A program made the position numbers and the translations under genes. Below are positions 8,892-17,601 of a DNA stretch of 64,000 nt, piece by piece. Source of the stretch: an uncultured Collinsella sp. Lineage in GTDB: Bacteria > Actinomycetota > Coriobacteriia > Coriobacteriales > Coriobacteriaceae. The stretch spans positions 1 to 64,000 of the forward strand of contig CATXKN010000004.1 of the NCBI GenBank assembly GCA_958370785.1. The letters are read 5' to 3'. The number at the start of each line of letters is the position of its first letter. The stretch's first letter is position 1. The notes beneath the pieces are model-generated. The model saw nothing but the letters and a program-made list of their open reading frames with translations, ran no database searches and was not told where the DNA came from.

Positions 8892-10034
8892 CTAGCGTAT
8901 CTGGACGCCGGCTTTCTTTTTCTCGGCCTTGACGCGGTAGAACTCCGCATCGGCAGCGCGAAGCAAGTCTTGCCAGGTATCGACACCATCACCGACCCGT
9001 GCATAGCCGATGGACATCCGCAACAGATACGGAACCTCGGCACGAGCGAGCTCGTCGTTAATCGCCGAACACAGGTCTATGATGTCCTGTTCCGCTGCCG
9101 CCTTTTGAAGCACCACGAACTCATCGCCGCCATAACGTGCGATAAAGCCACCAGACGCCGAGCAGACCTCTTTGAGCGTAGCAGATATGACCTGGAGAGC
9201 ATGGTCGCCCTCCACATGTCCATACCGGTCGTTAATCTGCTTAAAGCCGTCGGCATCCATCATAAGCAGATACACATCTTCGGCCTGATCCACATTTGAG
9301 AAGAGCGACAGCATATAGGTCTCAAAACGGTTGCGATTGTTAAGGCCAGTCAACGGGTCGGTCGAGATCAGCTGCTCCTGGTAGATGATGTAGAGCAGCA
9401 GGATGCTCAGCGTTATACCGACGCAAAGGCCCGGTACCGAAAACAAAACCTGGAAGGTACCGCCCACCAGAGCGGGAACCGCAAAAAAGGCGAGGGTGCG
9501 ATAAATGGCCTTCTTTTGCAGGCTTTCGACTTTTCGAGCCTGAGTAAAGGCATGCAAGGACGTATATATGATGTAGCAGTAGCTAACGATAGGTTGAATC
9601 ATATAAAGCGCTCCGCGACGATATACGCCCTGCGCATCGATATAGAACATAGTGTGCGTCCAGTAGCTGGTAAATGCCAGCACGACCACCAATACGGTTG
9701 GCAACGTCACGATCGCAACCCTATAGCGCGCGGTCAAAAGGCGAGAGCCCTGCACTGTCTCGGAATAGAAAAACCAAATGAGGCACGCGATGGCGAACAG
9801 CGAAAACGAGACCGCGTTGGAAATCCAGTTGGCCGTGATGCCTACAGGAGCGCTCACGCCGTCCGAGAGCGTCCAGATCATATCGAAGAAAATGTAGGCA
9901 GCAGAGGTGTAGCCGAGCATGCTAAACAAGAGCTGCTGGGTACTCGAGAACAAGGAGCGACGGCTTCGCGCGGCAAGCCCGATAAGAACTATCATGCATA
10001 GCAGGAATATCTCAATCTTGAGTGCCTTAACCAC
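8892..10034 (-). CDS. membrane-bound GGDEF diguanylate cyclase
   Basis: 380 aa. The first ~210 residues hold about seven hydrophobic segments, a membrane sensor of unrecognised type. The C-terminal ~165 residues are a GGDEF domain (STDPLTGLNNRNRFE, then DGFKQINDRYGH, then RYGGDEFVVL). The intact GGDEF signature predicts synthesis of c-di-GMP. The residues just upstream (ASGGFIA) lack the RxxD inhibitory site, so product inhibition is not expected. The preferred start is the GTG at 10034 behind AAGGGA; a TTG at 10052 is the alternative. No c-di-GMP phosphodiesterase or PilZ gene lies nearby. Confidence 0.9.
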   Translation of the reverse strand: MVKALKIEIFLLCMIVLIGLAARSRRSLFSSTQQLLFSMLGYTSAAYIFFDMIWTLSDGVSAPVGITANWISNAVSFSLFAIACLIWFFYSETVQGSRLLTARYRVAIVTLPTVLVVVLAFTSYWTHTMFYIDAQGVYRRGALYMIQPIVSYCYIIYTSLHAFTQARKVESLQKKAIYRTLAFFAVPALVGGTFQVLFSVPGLCVGITLSILLLYIIYQEQLISTDPLTGLNNRNRFETYMLSLFSNVDQAEDVYLLMMDADGFKQINDRYGHVEGDHALQVISATLKEVCSASGGFIARYGGDEFVVLQKAAAEQDIIDLCSAINDELARAEVPYLLRMSIGYARVGDGVDTWQDLLRAADAEFYRVKAEKKKAGVQIR

Positions 10035-10133
10035 TAGACGCCATCCCTTCAATACTCAAGTGGTCAGAATCGCCCGATTCGAGTCTGGGCAACAAACACC
10101 CCCTACTCCGCAGGGGTAAGGGGAATAATAGCA

Positions 10134-10177
10134 GAGCGCCCGAACGCCACTGCAAGACAGCTTTCGTTCGGGCGCTC
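10134..10177 (-). terminator. hairpin downstream of kdgT
   Basis: A 13-bp perfect stem (10134-10146 with 10165-10177). On the minus strand it is followed only by a mixed TA-rich tail, so it may be a weak terminator or an mRNA-stabilising hairpin. Confidence 0.6.
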
Positions 10178-10224
10178 AAACGGCGCGAATTGCACACGCC
10201 GGCTTGATTGACTCGCGTCGACGA

Positions 10225-11247
10225 TTACTCGCCGTCGATGTCGGTCGCGACGGCCTCCTCAATAGCCTCGACGCCTTCGACCGACAGATCCTCTTTGCCG
10301 TGGCAGAACTTCTTATCGACCCAGCCGGTCAGGATCGGAGCCATGATTGCCGTGATGATGACGGCGGTGGCGATCTGGGCGTACGCGGTGGGCGCAAGTT
10401 CGGCGTAGCGCGGTGCGACCTCGGCGAGGGCGACCGGCGTGGTCATAGCCGTGCCGGCGATAGTGGAGCAGGCAACGGCCGCCTTGCCGTTACCACCGCA
10501 CAGGCGCTCGAACGCAAAGGTGATGGGGCCGACGATAAAGAGCGTGATGAGGCCCAGCAGGATGCCCGAAATACCGCCGGTGATAAAGCTCGAAAGGCTC
10601 ATGGATGCACCGAGCTGAAAACCGATGACAGCGATCGCGGGATTGGCGCCGGGGACCAGCAGGTTCTTGATGAACGGGAAGAGGTTGCCCAGAACCATGC
10701 CGATAACAAGCGGCAGGATGGAGCCGACGATGGTGCCGACGGGGATGTTGGCGAGACCCGAGACACCGAGGATGATCATGGTGACGGCGGGGCCGGCCGT
10801 AAAGAACAGGATACCGACGGCGCCCTGCTCGGACTCGTCGCCGAACTCGCCCATGATGCCCGTATAGAGCGCCATGTTGCAAAACGTAATGCCGCCGATG
10901 ATTGAGACCGAGCTCAGGCCCAGGAAGTTGTCGTTAAAGAAATATGCCACACCCAAGCCAAGGGCGGCCGCAACAACAAGCTTGGGGATCAGTACGACGA
11001 TGCCGGTCTTGATGGCGCCCGGCGTGGACTTAAAGCTGATGCCGGCACCCACGAAGAGCAGGATCGCAGCGACGATGGTATTGGAGCCGCCGCGGCAGGC
11101 AGCCGTAAAGAAGCCGCCGATCTCAAAGACCTGCGGACAGAAAGTGTTGAGCAAAAGGCCAACAATCATGGGATAGATCATGATGTCGCCCGGGATACGC
11201 GGTACCTTGAATTTCTTTTGCTCGTTGGCGGTCGCTTCCTGTGCCAT
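10225..11247 (-). CDS. kdgT: 2-keto-3-deoxygluconate permease
   Basis: 340 aa. A proton-coupled importer for 2-keto-3-deoxygluconate, a pectin and uronate breakdown product. About ten membrane segments. Family-typical stretches include VPRIPGDIMIYPMIVGLLLN near the N-terminus, GAGISFKSTPGAIKTG, and FAFERLCGGNGKAAVACST in the second half. Start 11247 has GGGAG upstream; the longer frame adds ten unlikely residues. No kdgK or kdgA is adjacent, so use of the substrate would depend on genes outside the window. Confidence 0.88.
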   Translation of the reverse strand: MAQEATANEQKKFKVPRIPGDIMIYPMIVGLLLNTFCPQVFEIGGFFTAACRGGSNTIVAAILLFVGAGISFKSTPGAIKTGIVVLIPKLVVAAALGLGVAYFFNDNFLGLSSVSIIGGITFCNMALYTGIMGEFGDESEQGAVGILFFTAGPAVTMIILGVSGLANIPVGTIVGSILPLVIGMVLGNLFPFIKNLLVPGANPAIAVIGFQLGASMSLSSFITGGISGILLGLITLFIVGPITFAFERLCGGNGKAAVACSTIAGTAMTTPVALAEVAPRYAELAPTAYAQIATAVIITAIMAPILTGWVDKKFCHGKEDLSVEGVEAIEEAVATDIDGE

Positions 11248-11390
11248 GAAACTCCCATTTCCGCTGACGCAGAACAAAAGCCCACGTCACGCTTTGCTAC
11301 AGTAAAGTTTGACCATGGTACCAGAAGAAGCAGACCGGCTCGGTGAGAAATTCGATTCGTTGGGCCGGGACGCTAAGCGCGCCCTTGCTT

Positions 11391-11714
11391 TTATACAAGG
11401 ATTAAAACGATATAGAACACGATGCCCGAGACGCAGCACCACAACATCGACTTTGTCTTGATTGCCACCGCCACGACACCGGCAGCCGCAATCCAGGGAA
11501 TCAAGCCCTGCCACAAGCCGGCGTCGAAAGCGCCAGGGCTTATCAAATCGTTAGCGACCAGCGCCGCAAAGGCGGCGGGCGGAATATAACCCAAGGCCTC
11601 GGTAACGCGGGGCGACAGCGTTCTCCCGCGCAAGGCAAACGCCGGGGCAATGCGGAAAAACGCGATAGCCGCCCATGACGACAGCCACAGGACCAAAAAC
11701 TCATTAACGGGCAT
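11391..11714 (-). CDS. azlD: branched-chain amino acid exporter, small subunit (AzlD)
   Basis: 107 aa, about three or four membrane segments. Matches the AzlD family in size, hydrophobicity and position directly after azlC, which it overlaps by 11 bp. It includes the stretch LGYIPPAAFAALVANDL. With AzlC it is expected to form a branched-chain amino acid exporter. The reading frame is open far upstream on the azlC complement, but MPVNEFLV is the natural start. Confidence 0.85.
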   Translation of the reverse strand: MPVNEFLVLWLSSWAAIAFFRIAPAFALRGRTLSPRVTEALGYIPPAAFAALVANDLISPGAFDAGLWQGLIPWIAAAGVVAVAIKTKSMLWCCVSGIVFYIVLILV

Positions 11715-12396
11715 CGCGAGCGCCCCTTCCTTCGGCGAAAGCATCGCACGCAAGCGCCGCGGCAACACCGACGAGCACGCTTGCCGGCACGGCGATATTC
11801 GTCCACCCCAAGAACTTGCATATGGCGACAGACACCGCAGCCATAACGGCAGCCACGACATTGCCGCGCGACAGCCTCTGCGAAAAGAGCAGGCAGATAA
11901 AGAGCGAGGTGCAGACAAAGCCAGCAATAGCGGTGGGGACATCGACAACGGCGCCTACAACGGCGCCCATCGTGCACGAAACGCCCCATGTCGCGATGAG
12001 GATCGCGTTGAGCGCAAAGGACTCGCGCGGGCCCCAATCCTCCCCTTCAACCAACTTGGCAAGCGAGATGCCATATGCCTCCTCGGTAAGCGTCGCGGCA
12101 ACAGCCAGCGTCTGACGCTTCGAGGCACCCCTCAGATGGGGCGCGATTGATGCCGAATAAAGTGCAAAGCGCGAGGAGATTGCGGCCACACTTGCGACAA
12201 TCGATGCCGCAGGCACACCTGCCAGCCACAGATTGCAGACCATAAACTGGCCGCTACCCGTCACAAACGTGCTGCTCAGAGCAAAAACCATCCAGGGCTC
12301 CATTCCCGTCTGCGCCATAATCATTCCGCACGGCGCGCCTATCGCAACATAGGTAAGCATCACCGGCCAGACGGTTTTAACGATTTTGAGCACCAT
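11704..12396 (-). CDS. azlC: branched-chain amino acid exporter, large subunit (AzlC)
   Basis: 230 aa. AzlC family permease with the recognisable N-terminal GAPCGMIMAQTGMEPW region and FVTGSGQFM. It works with AzlD in export of leucine, isoleucine or analogues. Start 12396 (MVLKIVKTV) is chosen because GAGGAAC lies 6 bases upstream; the frame extends 12 codons further without a ribosome-binding site. First gene of a two-gene operon, divergent from the HD gene. Confidence 0.88.
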   Translation of the reverse strand: MVLKIVKTVWPVMLTYVAIGAPCGMIMAQTGMEPWMVFALSSTFVTGSGQFMVCNLWLAGVPAASIVASVAAISSRFALYSASIAPHLRGASKRQTLAVAATLTEEAYGISLAKLVEGEDWGPRESFALNAILIATWGVSCTMGAVVGAVVDVPTAIAGFVCTSLFICLLFSQRLSRGNVVAAVMAAVSVAICKFLGWTNIAVPASVLVGVAAALACDAFAEGRGARDAR

Positions 12397-12456
12397 AGCG
12401 TTCCTCGTCCCGACAAGATTTCCGAGCCGCATTCAACGACGCGGCAGAATCATCGC

Positions 12457-12492
12457 CCGGTGGCAACCGAGTTCACCTACAATTGCCACCGG
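12457..12492. promoter_or_regulatory. inverted repeat in the azlC/HD divergent promoter region
   Basis: A perfect 10-bp inverted repeat, CCGGTGGCAA (12457-12466) and TTGCCACCGG (12483-12492), separated by 16 bases. It may be an operator shared by the divergent genes, or a leader hairpin. A TACAAT hexamer lies inside the spacer at 12478-12483. Confidence 0.45.
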
Positions 12493-12523
12493 ATCGAAAG
12501 ACACAGCTTTTTAGGAAGTCATT

Positions 12524-13336
12524 ATGACAGTTATCGATCGGGGCCGGGCGACCGCGGCCTTCAAACGCTATACCGATGCTTACGATGCCGCCAATCCACG
12601 TATCGCGCTCAAAATCGAGCATACGTACCACGTTGCCGAGGCATGCGATGCCGTGGCGCGCGAGCAGAGCTGGTCGACAGAGGATATTGACCTGGCCTGG
12701 CTTTGCGGCCTGTTACACGATATGGGACGCTTTGAACAGTTGCGGCGCTGGGACACCTTTAAGGACGCCGAGAGTATGAGCCACGCAGCATTGGGCGTCG
12801 GGGTCCTCTTTGGCGAGAACCCCGCCGATGCGCCCGCCGTAACGAGCATCCGCGACTTTATCGATGACCCGGCAGAAGATGAGCTCATCCGCGCGAGCAT
12901 CGCCTATCACAGCGACTTTCGCCTGCCGGCACAACTCGACGAGCGTACACGGCGCTTCTGCGATATCGTGCGCGATGGCGACAAGATCGACATTATGCGC
13001 ACCATCGCCGACAGCACCGTCGACACTATCCTCAAGGTGGACGAGGACGCATTTCTTGCCAGCCACTTCTCGGCACCGACGCTGGCTGCCTTTGACGATC
13101 GCCGCTGCGTCGCACGCGATGAACGCGACGAGCCCGCAGACTACCTGGTGGGGCTCATCTGCTTTATGTTTGAGCTCGTCTATCCAGCGAGCCGCACGCT
13201 GGCGCGCGAGCAGGGCGATATCTACCGCCTGCTCGACGCGCCCTTTGGCATTACGTGCCCCTTTACCGATCCCGCCACGCAAGCGACCTGGGAACGCCTA
13301 AAGGACGAGATGCGCTACTGGCTGGCGCGCGCCTAG
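12524..13336 (+). CDS. HD-domain phosphohydrolase
   Basis: 270 aa. The HD superfamily metal ligands are visible: a His in IEHTYHVAEA (residues ~31-36), the HD pair in CGLLHDMGRFE (~63-73), further His in IAYHSDF, and an Asp in RDGDKIDIMR. Such proteins hydrolyse nucleotides or phosphoesters; the substrate is unknown. The ATG is preceded by TTAGGAAG. The stop codon overlaps the etfA stop codon on the other strand by 3 bp, so the two genes converge with no room for a terminator. Confidence 0.88.
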   Translation: MTVIDRGRATAAFKRYTDAYDAANPRIALKIEHTYHVAEACDAVAREQSWSTEDIDLAWLCGLLHDMGRFEQLRRWDTFKDAESMSHAALGVGVLFGENPADAPAVTSIRDFIDDPAEDELIRASIAYHSDFRLPAQLDERTRRFCDIVRDGDKIDIMRTIADSTVDTILKVDEDAFLASHFSAPTLAAFDDRRCVARDERDEPADYLVGLICFMFELVYPASRTLAREQGDIYRLLDAPFGITCPFTDPATQATWERLKDEMRYWLARA

Positions 13337-14538
13337 CGCTCAAGCTGGGCCAGCAGCTCCTCGGCGACCTCGACGGCATCGCCGACAACCTTATACTGGG
13401 CAGCACCAAAGATGGGGGCATCCGGGTCCTCGTTGATGGCGATAATGCACTCCGCCCCACCGATGCCGGCAAGATGCTGGATGGCGCCCGAAACACCGAT
13501 ACTCACGAGAAGCTTGGGCGAAACCGATACGCCCGTCTGGCCAATCTGGTGGCGATACTCCAACCAGCCGGCCTCCACGACAGGTCGCGTGCAGCCAAGC
13601 TCGGCACCCAGAGCCTCGGCGAGCCTTCGCATCAGCGGCAGGTTTTTCTTGGAACCAATACCGCGACCCACCACGACCAGGCGCTCGGCATCGGCAATTG
13701 ATGCCTGCTGCCCCCACTCCTCGGCGGGAATCGAGATCTCGACACGAGCCTTAGCATCATCCGCAAGCGATATCTGGGTGATCGTGCCGGAGCGGCCGTA
13801 GTCAAAGTCGGGCGCCTTAAAGATGCCGGGACGCACCGTTGCCATCTGAGGACGATGATTGGGGCAGACGATGGTGGCCATCAGGTTGCCGCCAAACGCC
13901 GGACGCGTCTGTTGCAGCAGCCCCGTCTCCGTATCCATCGAAAGTACGGTGCAGTCAGCCGTAAGGCCCGTCTGCAAACGCACGGCAACGCCGGGTGCCA
14001 ATTCGCGGCCAAAGGCGGTCGCACCGTACAGAATGGCCTCGGGCTTGCGCTCTGCCACCAAATCGCAGATCAGCCGGGCGTAAACCTCCGCATCGTTCTG
14101 GCGCAGGCGCTCGTCGCGACAGACCAGGACCTCGTCTGCACCGGCGCAAACCAGATGCTCCAGGTCACCGAGAGAGCTCTCGGGGCTCATGCCGACCAAT
14201 GCCACCAGACGGCAACCACGAGCATCGGCAAGCTCGCGGCCCTTGCCCATGAGCTCATAGGCAACGGGAGTCACCGTATCGTGCTCGTCGGTCTGCACGA
14301 ATACCCAAATGTCTCGATATGCATCAAGGTCCACCGCGCCAGCAGCCTCGTCACGCTCAATCGAGATGGCGATGACGGGGCAGGCGTCGACGCACCCACC
14401 GCATAGGATGCAGCCGTCGGTTACGCGGGCGCAACGGTTGGGCCGCTCGCCTTCCACTACAATGCCGCCCGAGGCACAGGCGCGAACGCAGCGACCGCAG
14501 CCGATACAGGCTTCGCTATCGATAATCAGTCCGCTCAT
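13333..14538 (-). CDS. etfA: Etf alpha subunit with N-terminal 2[4Fe-4S] ferredoxin domain
   Basis: 401 aa. The first ~65 residues are a two-cluster ferredoxin (CIGCGRCVRAC and CILCGGCVDACP). The Etf alpha chain follows, with the C-terminal FAD-binding half recognisable from VVVGRGIGSKKNLPLM and SPKLLVSIGVSGAIQH. Fusion of a ferredoxin to EtfA is known from LctC of Acetobacterium woodii, part of the lactate dehydrogenase that couples lactate oxidation by NAD+ to reduced ferredoxin. It abuts etfB with no gap. Electron flow from the dehydrogenase flavin to NAD+ is expected, but direction and acceptor are inferred. Confidence 0.92.
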   Translation of the reverse strand: MSGLIIDSEACIGCGRCVRACASGGIVVEGERPNRCARVTDGCILCGGCVDACPVIAISIERDEAAGAVDLDAYRDIWVFVQTDEHDTVTPVAYELMGKGRELADARGCRLVALVGMSPESSLGDLEHLVCAGADEVLVCRDERLRQNDAEVYARLICDLVAERKPEAILYGATAFGRELAPGVAVRLQTGLTADCTVLSMDTETGLLQQTRPAFGGNLMATIVCPNHRPQMATVRPGIFKAPDFDYGRSGTITQISLADDAKARVEISIPAEEWGQQASIADAERLVVVGRGIGSKKNLPLMRRLAEALGAELGCTRPVVEAGWLEYRHQIGQTGVSVSPKLLVSIGVSGAIQHLAGIGGAECIIAINEDPDAPIFGAAQYKVVGDAVEVAEELLAQLER

Positions 14539-15354
14539 CTATGCCATCCCCTCGATAATCTTGGCAAGTTTTGCCGCCTGCTCGGACGCCGTTCCGTCAA
14601 CGGTCTCGCACGTTTGGTCGCGGTCGGGCACAAACGATCGCACGACCTGTGTCGGCGAGCCGGCAAGGCCGCAGCGCGCGGGGTCGGCGTTCACGTCGGC
14701 AGCGTTGACCACGCGCACGTCCGCCTCCTCGGCCGCACGAATACCGGCAATACTCGGCATGCGCAGTTGGCCAATCTCCTTGGCGGTCGTCATCGCGCAC
14801 GGCATCTCAAGATAGACCGTCTCCTCGCCGGCATCGCAGCCGTGAACAAGCGCCAGTGAACCACAGGTCGTAAAGCCCGCGCTCTGCACGCAGCTCACGT
14901 CGGTCACACAGGGAATCTCAAAGGCACCGGCAAGCTCGGGACCAATCTGGGCCGTATCGCCGTCCACCGCCATCTTGCCGCAGATGAGCAGGTCGAAGTC
15001 CTCGTCGAGCGCCTCGATGCCGCACTTGAGGGCATAGGTGGTTGCCAGGGTATCGGCACCTGCAAAGGCGCGGTCGGTCAGCAGCAGTGCGTCATCGGCG
15101 CCTCGGGCGATGCAGTCGCGCAATAGCGATTCGGTCGCGGGGATGCCCATCGACACCACCGTTACGCGCACGTCCATGCCAAAGCCGATAAAGTCGTCCT
15201 TCAGTGCCAGCGCGCATTCCAAAGCGCTCGCGTCAAAGGGATTAATGACCGCCTGTTTGCCATCGCGCACGATGGTATTGGTCTTGGGGTCCATCTTGAC
15301 CTCGGTGCTTCCCGGCACCGCCTTGACGCACACCACCATATGGAAATCGCTCAT
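14539..15354 (-). CDS. etfB: electron transfer flavoprotein beta subunit
   Basis: 271 aa from the ATG at 15354; a GTG at 15360 is possible and would overlap the upstream stop by 3 bp. EtfB/FixA family: HMVVCVKAVPGSTEVKMDP at the N-terminus, VINPFDASALECALALKD, and DLLICGKMAVDGDTAQIGPE near the middle. It carries the second flavin site of the Etf dimer; in confurcating Etfs this FAD lies next to the NAD site. A GGGGG ribosome-binding site sits inside the end of the preceding gene, suggesting translational coupling. Confidence 0.92.
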   Translation of the reverse strand: MSDFHMVVCVKAVPGSTEVKMDPKTNTIVRDGKQAVINPFDASALECALALKDDFIGFGMDVRVTVVSMGIPATESLLRDCIARGADDALLLTDRAFAGADTLATTYALKCGIEALDEDFDLLICGKMAVDGDTAQIGPELAGAFEIPCVTDVSCVQSAGFTTCGSLALVHGCDAGEETVYLEMPCAMTTAKEIGQLRMPSIAGIRAAEEADVRVVNAADVNADPARCGLAGSPTQVVRSFVPDRDQTCETVDGTASEQAAKLAKIIEGMA

Positions 15355-15356
15355 CT

Positions 15357-16958
15357 TCACGCGCCCCCTTTCTGGACGAGCTCATCCAAGAGCTTCTCCG
15401 AAAACAGGTTACCGCGACCCAGCTGCCCGGCAGGATCGAGCTGGAGCTTGAGCCGCGCCGACTCGACCATGGCCTCGTGACCGTACATCGTCTCCAAGAA
15501 GCCCGCCTTGATCTTGCCGACACCGTGTTCGGCGGAGACGGCGCCGCCCATAGCCGTGACCTCGGAAGCCCACTGGGCAAAGAGTTCTCCGCCGCGGCGG
15601 TGATCCTGCGCATCGCGCGGCAGAATATTCACATGCAGATGGTTGTTACCGATGTGCCCCCAGGCGGCAGATTCAAGCCCGCTTTCGGCCAACGTGCGGC
15701 GATAAAGGGCGATGACATCGGCCAAGTGTGCGTTGGGCACCGACATGTCCGAGCCCAGTTTGGTGATGGTGGGATCCGTGCGGCGACGCTCGTCGATGAG
15801 CATGTTGACGCTCTCGGGCACCGCATGGCGGAAGAATCGCTGGCACTCGCGATCGGCCTCGGTGCGCGCGACCCATGTCGCATCGTCGCTGCCGCCCGCA
15901 AGCTCTAGCACCCACCCCAAGTGATACAGCTCCTCAGTCGCCTGGGCTTCGTCGTCGCAGTCGAGCTCCACGTAGACACAGACCTTGGCGTCTTTGTCGA
16001 GCGCCGGCAGCGAGGCGAACGCGGTCGACTGCTCACGCTGACGACGCAGGATATCCAGGGCGCCCGCATCGAAATATTCGATGGCAGCCGCGTGGGACAG
16101 GACGGGGCGCACAGAATCGGTGAAGGACACAGCCTTGTCTTCGCTGTCAAAGAAGCAACTCACGCCCCAAACGACCGCAGGTGCCGCCTGCAGGGCAATC
16201 TCGAGCTCGGTGATGACGCCGAGTGTGCCACACGCACCGATAAACAGATCGATGGCATCCATATCGTCAGCGACGAAATAGCCCGAAGCATTTTTGGTCT
16301 TGGGCATGGTGTAGTCGGGAAGGTCGAGCTCGAGCGTGCGGCCCTGCACCGTGACGAGCGAAAGGCGACGACCCTGTGCAAAAACCTCGCCGCGGTGAAG
16401 CTCGAGCAGGTCGCCATCGGCCAGCACGACATGAAGGCCCGTGACGTGAGGGCGCATGGGGCCGTAAGCGTAGCTACGGGCGCCGGAAGCGTTGCATGCC
16501 GCCATGCCGCCCAGACAGGCAGATGCCTCGGTGGGATCGGTAGGAAAGAATTGCTCGGGGGCTTCCTGGAACTCCTCGTAGGCCTCAAGCGATGTCTGGT
16601 CCCAGCCGGCAGTCGGCAGCACTTTCTTGCCCAGTTGCTTGCGTAGCTCAGACAGCACGACGCCGGGCGCCACACGCAAAAGAAAGCGGCCCTGCTCATC
16701 GCGGCGAATGCCTAGGTAGCGATTCATGCGGGAAGTATTGAGAACGTGACCGCCATGAGGCACGGCGCCGGCGGCAAGACCGGTCCGGGCGCCCTGAACC
16801 GTCACCGGGACACGCTCGGCATGGAGCTTTTTCAAAATGGCGCGGACCTCGTCCTCCGTTGTCGGAAACGAGATGCTCGAGGCCTCGCCCGATGTGCGAG
16901 ACTCATCGCGACCATACTCTTCGAACTCGTCGGTGAAGGGTTTGATGGTTGCAGACAC
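15357..16958 (-). CDS. FAD-linked 2-hydroxyacid dehydrogenase (GlcD/LctD type)
   Basis: 533 aa. The N-terminal FAD-binding type 4 domain shows VPVTVQGARTGLAAGAVPHG (residues ~51-70). The C-terminal FAD-oxidase domain ends with the substrate/flavin motif SAEHGVGKIKAGFLETMYG. The family oxidises D-lactate, glycolate or similar 2-hydroxyacids. First gene of an operon with etfB and ferredoxin-etfA, which points to a lactate dehydrogenase/Etf complex in place of a quinone-linked enzyme. The start is GTG behind AAAGGGGGAG. No lactate permease or racemase is adjacent. The substrate is inferred from the operon, not from residues. Confidence 0.88.
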   Translation of the reverse strand: MSATIKPFTDEFEEYGRDESRTSGEASSISFPTTEDEVRAILKKLHAERVPVTVQGARTGLAAGAVPHGGHVLNTSRMNRYLGIRRDEQGRFLLRVAPGVVLSELRKQLGKKVLPTAGWDQTSLEAYEEFQEAPEQFFPTDPTEASACLGGMAACNASGARSYAYGPMRPHVTGLHVVLADGDLLELHRGEVFAQGRRLSLVTVQGRTLELDLPDYTMPKTKNASGYFVADDMDAIDLFIGACGTLGVITELEIALQAAPAVVWGVSCFFDSEDKAVSFTDSVRPVLSHAAAIEYFDAGALDILRRQREQSTAFASLPALDKDAKVCVYVELDCDDEAQATEELYHLGWVLELAGGSDDATWVARTEADRECQRFFRHAVPESVNMLIDERRRTDPTITKLGSDMSVPNAHLADVIALYRRTLAESGLESAAWGHIGNNHLHVNILPRDAQDHRRGGELFAQWASEVTAMGGAVSAEHGVGKIKAGFLETMYGHEAMVESARLKLQLDPAGQLGRGNLFSEKLLDELVQKGGA

Positions 16959-17304
16959 GCGAACTCCCCCTTTAGCTAACTACAGTGTTTGCAGGGAGAT
17001 GTTACCGCATCGTTTTGTCGACGTGTTCGAAACCGTCTCCATAATTGGCGATTTTTACGTTCGTGCAATTCGGCGAGCGGCAAGGTTTCCTCGGCAGACG
17101 ATGCTTTTGACACATGTCGCTTTACCGCCAGCGACCACGCAATTGTCGCTCGAAAAAAGTTGAAGTTATTTTTGCCATCTTTTACCTGCGGAGATGTCAA
17201 TCCGTCAAGCATTTGGTCAGAAATTGGTCAAGTAGCGACTGATACGGTCGGCATCGACAGCCAAAACCAATGGAAGTTTTGGCCCCAGAAGCAGGGAGGT
17301 TCCC
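16959..17304. other. divergent intergenic region, dehydrogenase operon versus secreted-protein cluster
   Basis: 346 bases with no gene seen. AT-rich patches lie at 17035-17060 and 17145-17175. Two direct TTGGTCA copies lie near 17214 and 17225. A good ribosome-binding site (GGGAGG) precedes the gene at 17305. No clear terminator or riboswitch was recognised. Confidence 0.4.
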
Positions 17305-17601
17305 ATGGCATATTACTGGCCCCAGTACGGCGTCGCCATCGAGGTCGACGACGATCCCTATCTCCTGCCTTTCGACGAAGAGGCGTTCCCCGATACGGCG
17401 GTCTACCACGTCACCACCGATGTTATCTGCGACCCCGAGTCGTTCTCGGCGCTCGCCCACCACATCGCGCGTATCCACAACATCGAGCTCCCTCACGACT
17501 TCGACGAGCTCATCTATTCGCGCCGCCTGATGCTTCACATGCTCTTTGGGGCGGACCCGTCCACGTTCGCACGCGTCTACACCACCAAGGACGCCGCATG
17601 A
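17305..17601 (+). CDS. small protein of unknown function
   Basis: 98 aa, acidic, no signal peptide. It contains YGVAIEVDDDPYLLPFDEEA and later VYHVTTDVI. The IEVD core followed by a hydrophobic strand ending in VTTD faintly recalls the second half of DUF559/Vsr-like PD-(D/E)XK nucleases. The expected His/Lys residues are not obvious, so this is only a hint. The ATG follows GGGAGGTTCCC. Its TGA overlaps the ATG of the next gene (ATGA), so the two are probably translationally coupled. Family not recognised. Confidence 0.75.
   Translation: MAYYWPQYGVAIEVDDDPYLLPFDEEAFPDTAVYHVTTDVICDPESFSALAHHIARIHNIELPHDFDELIYSRRLMLHMLFGADPSTFARVYTTKDAA

Noticed and set aside
10051..10110. tRNA-like fragment containing a GATTCGAGTC segment
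   Set aside because: It recalls a T-arm, but there is no acceptor stem, D-arm or anticodon arm at proper distances.
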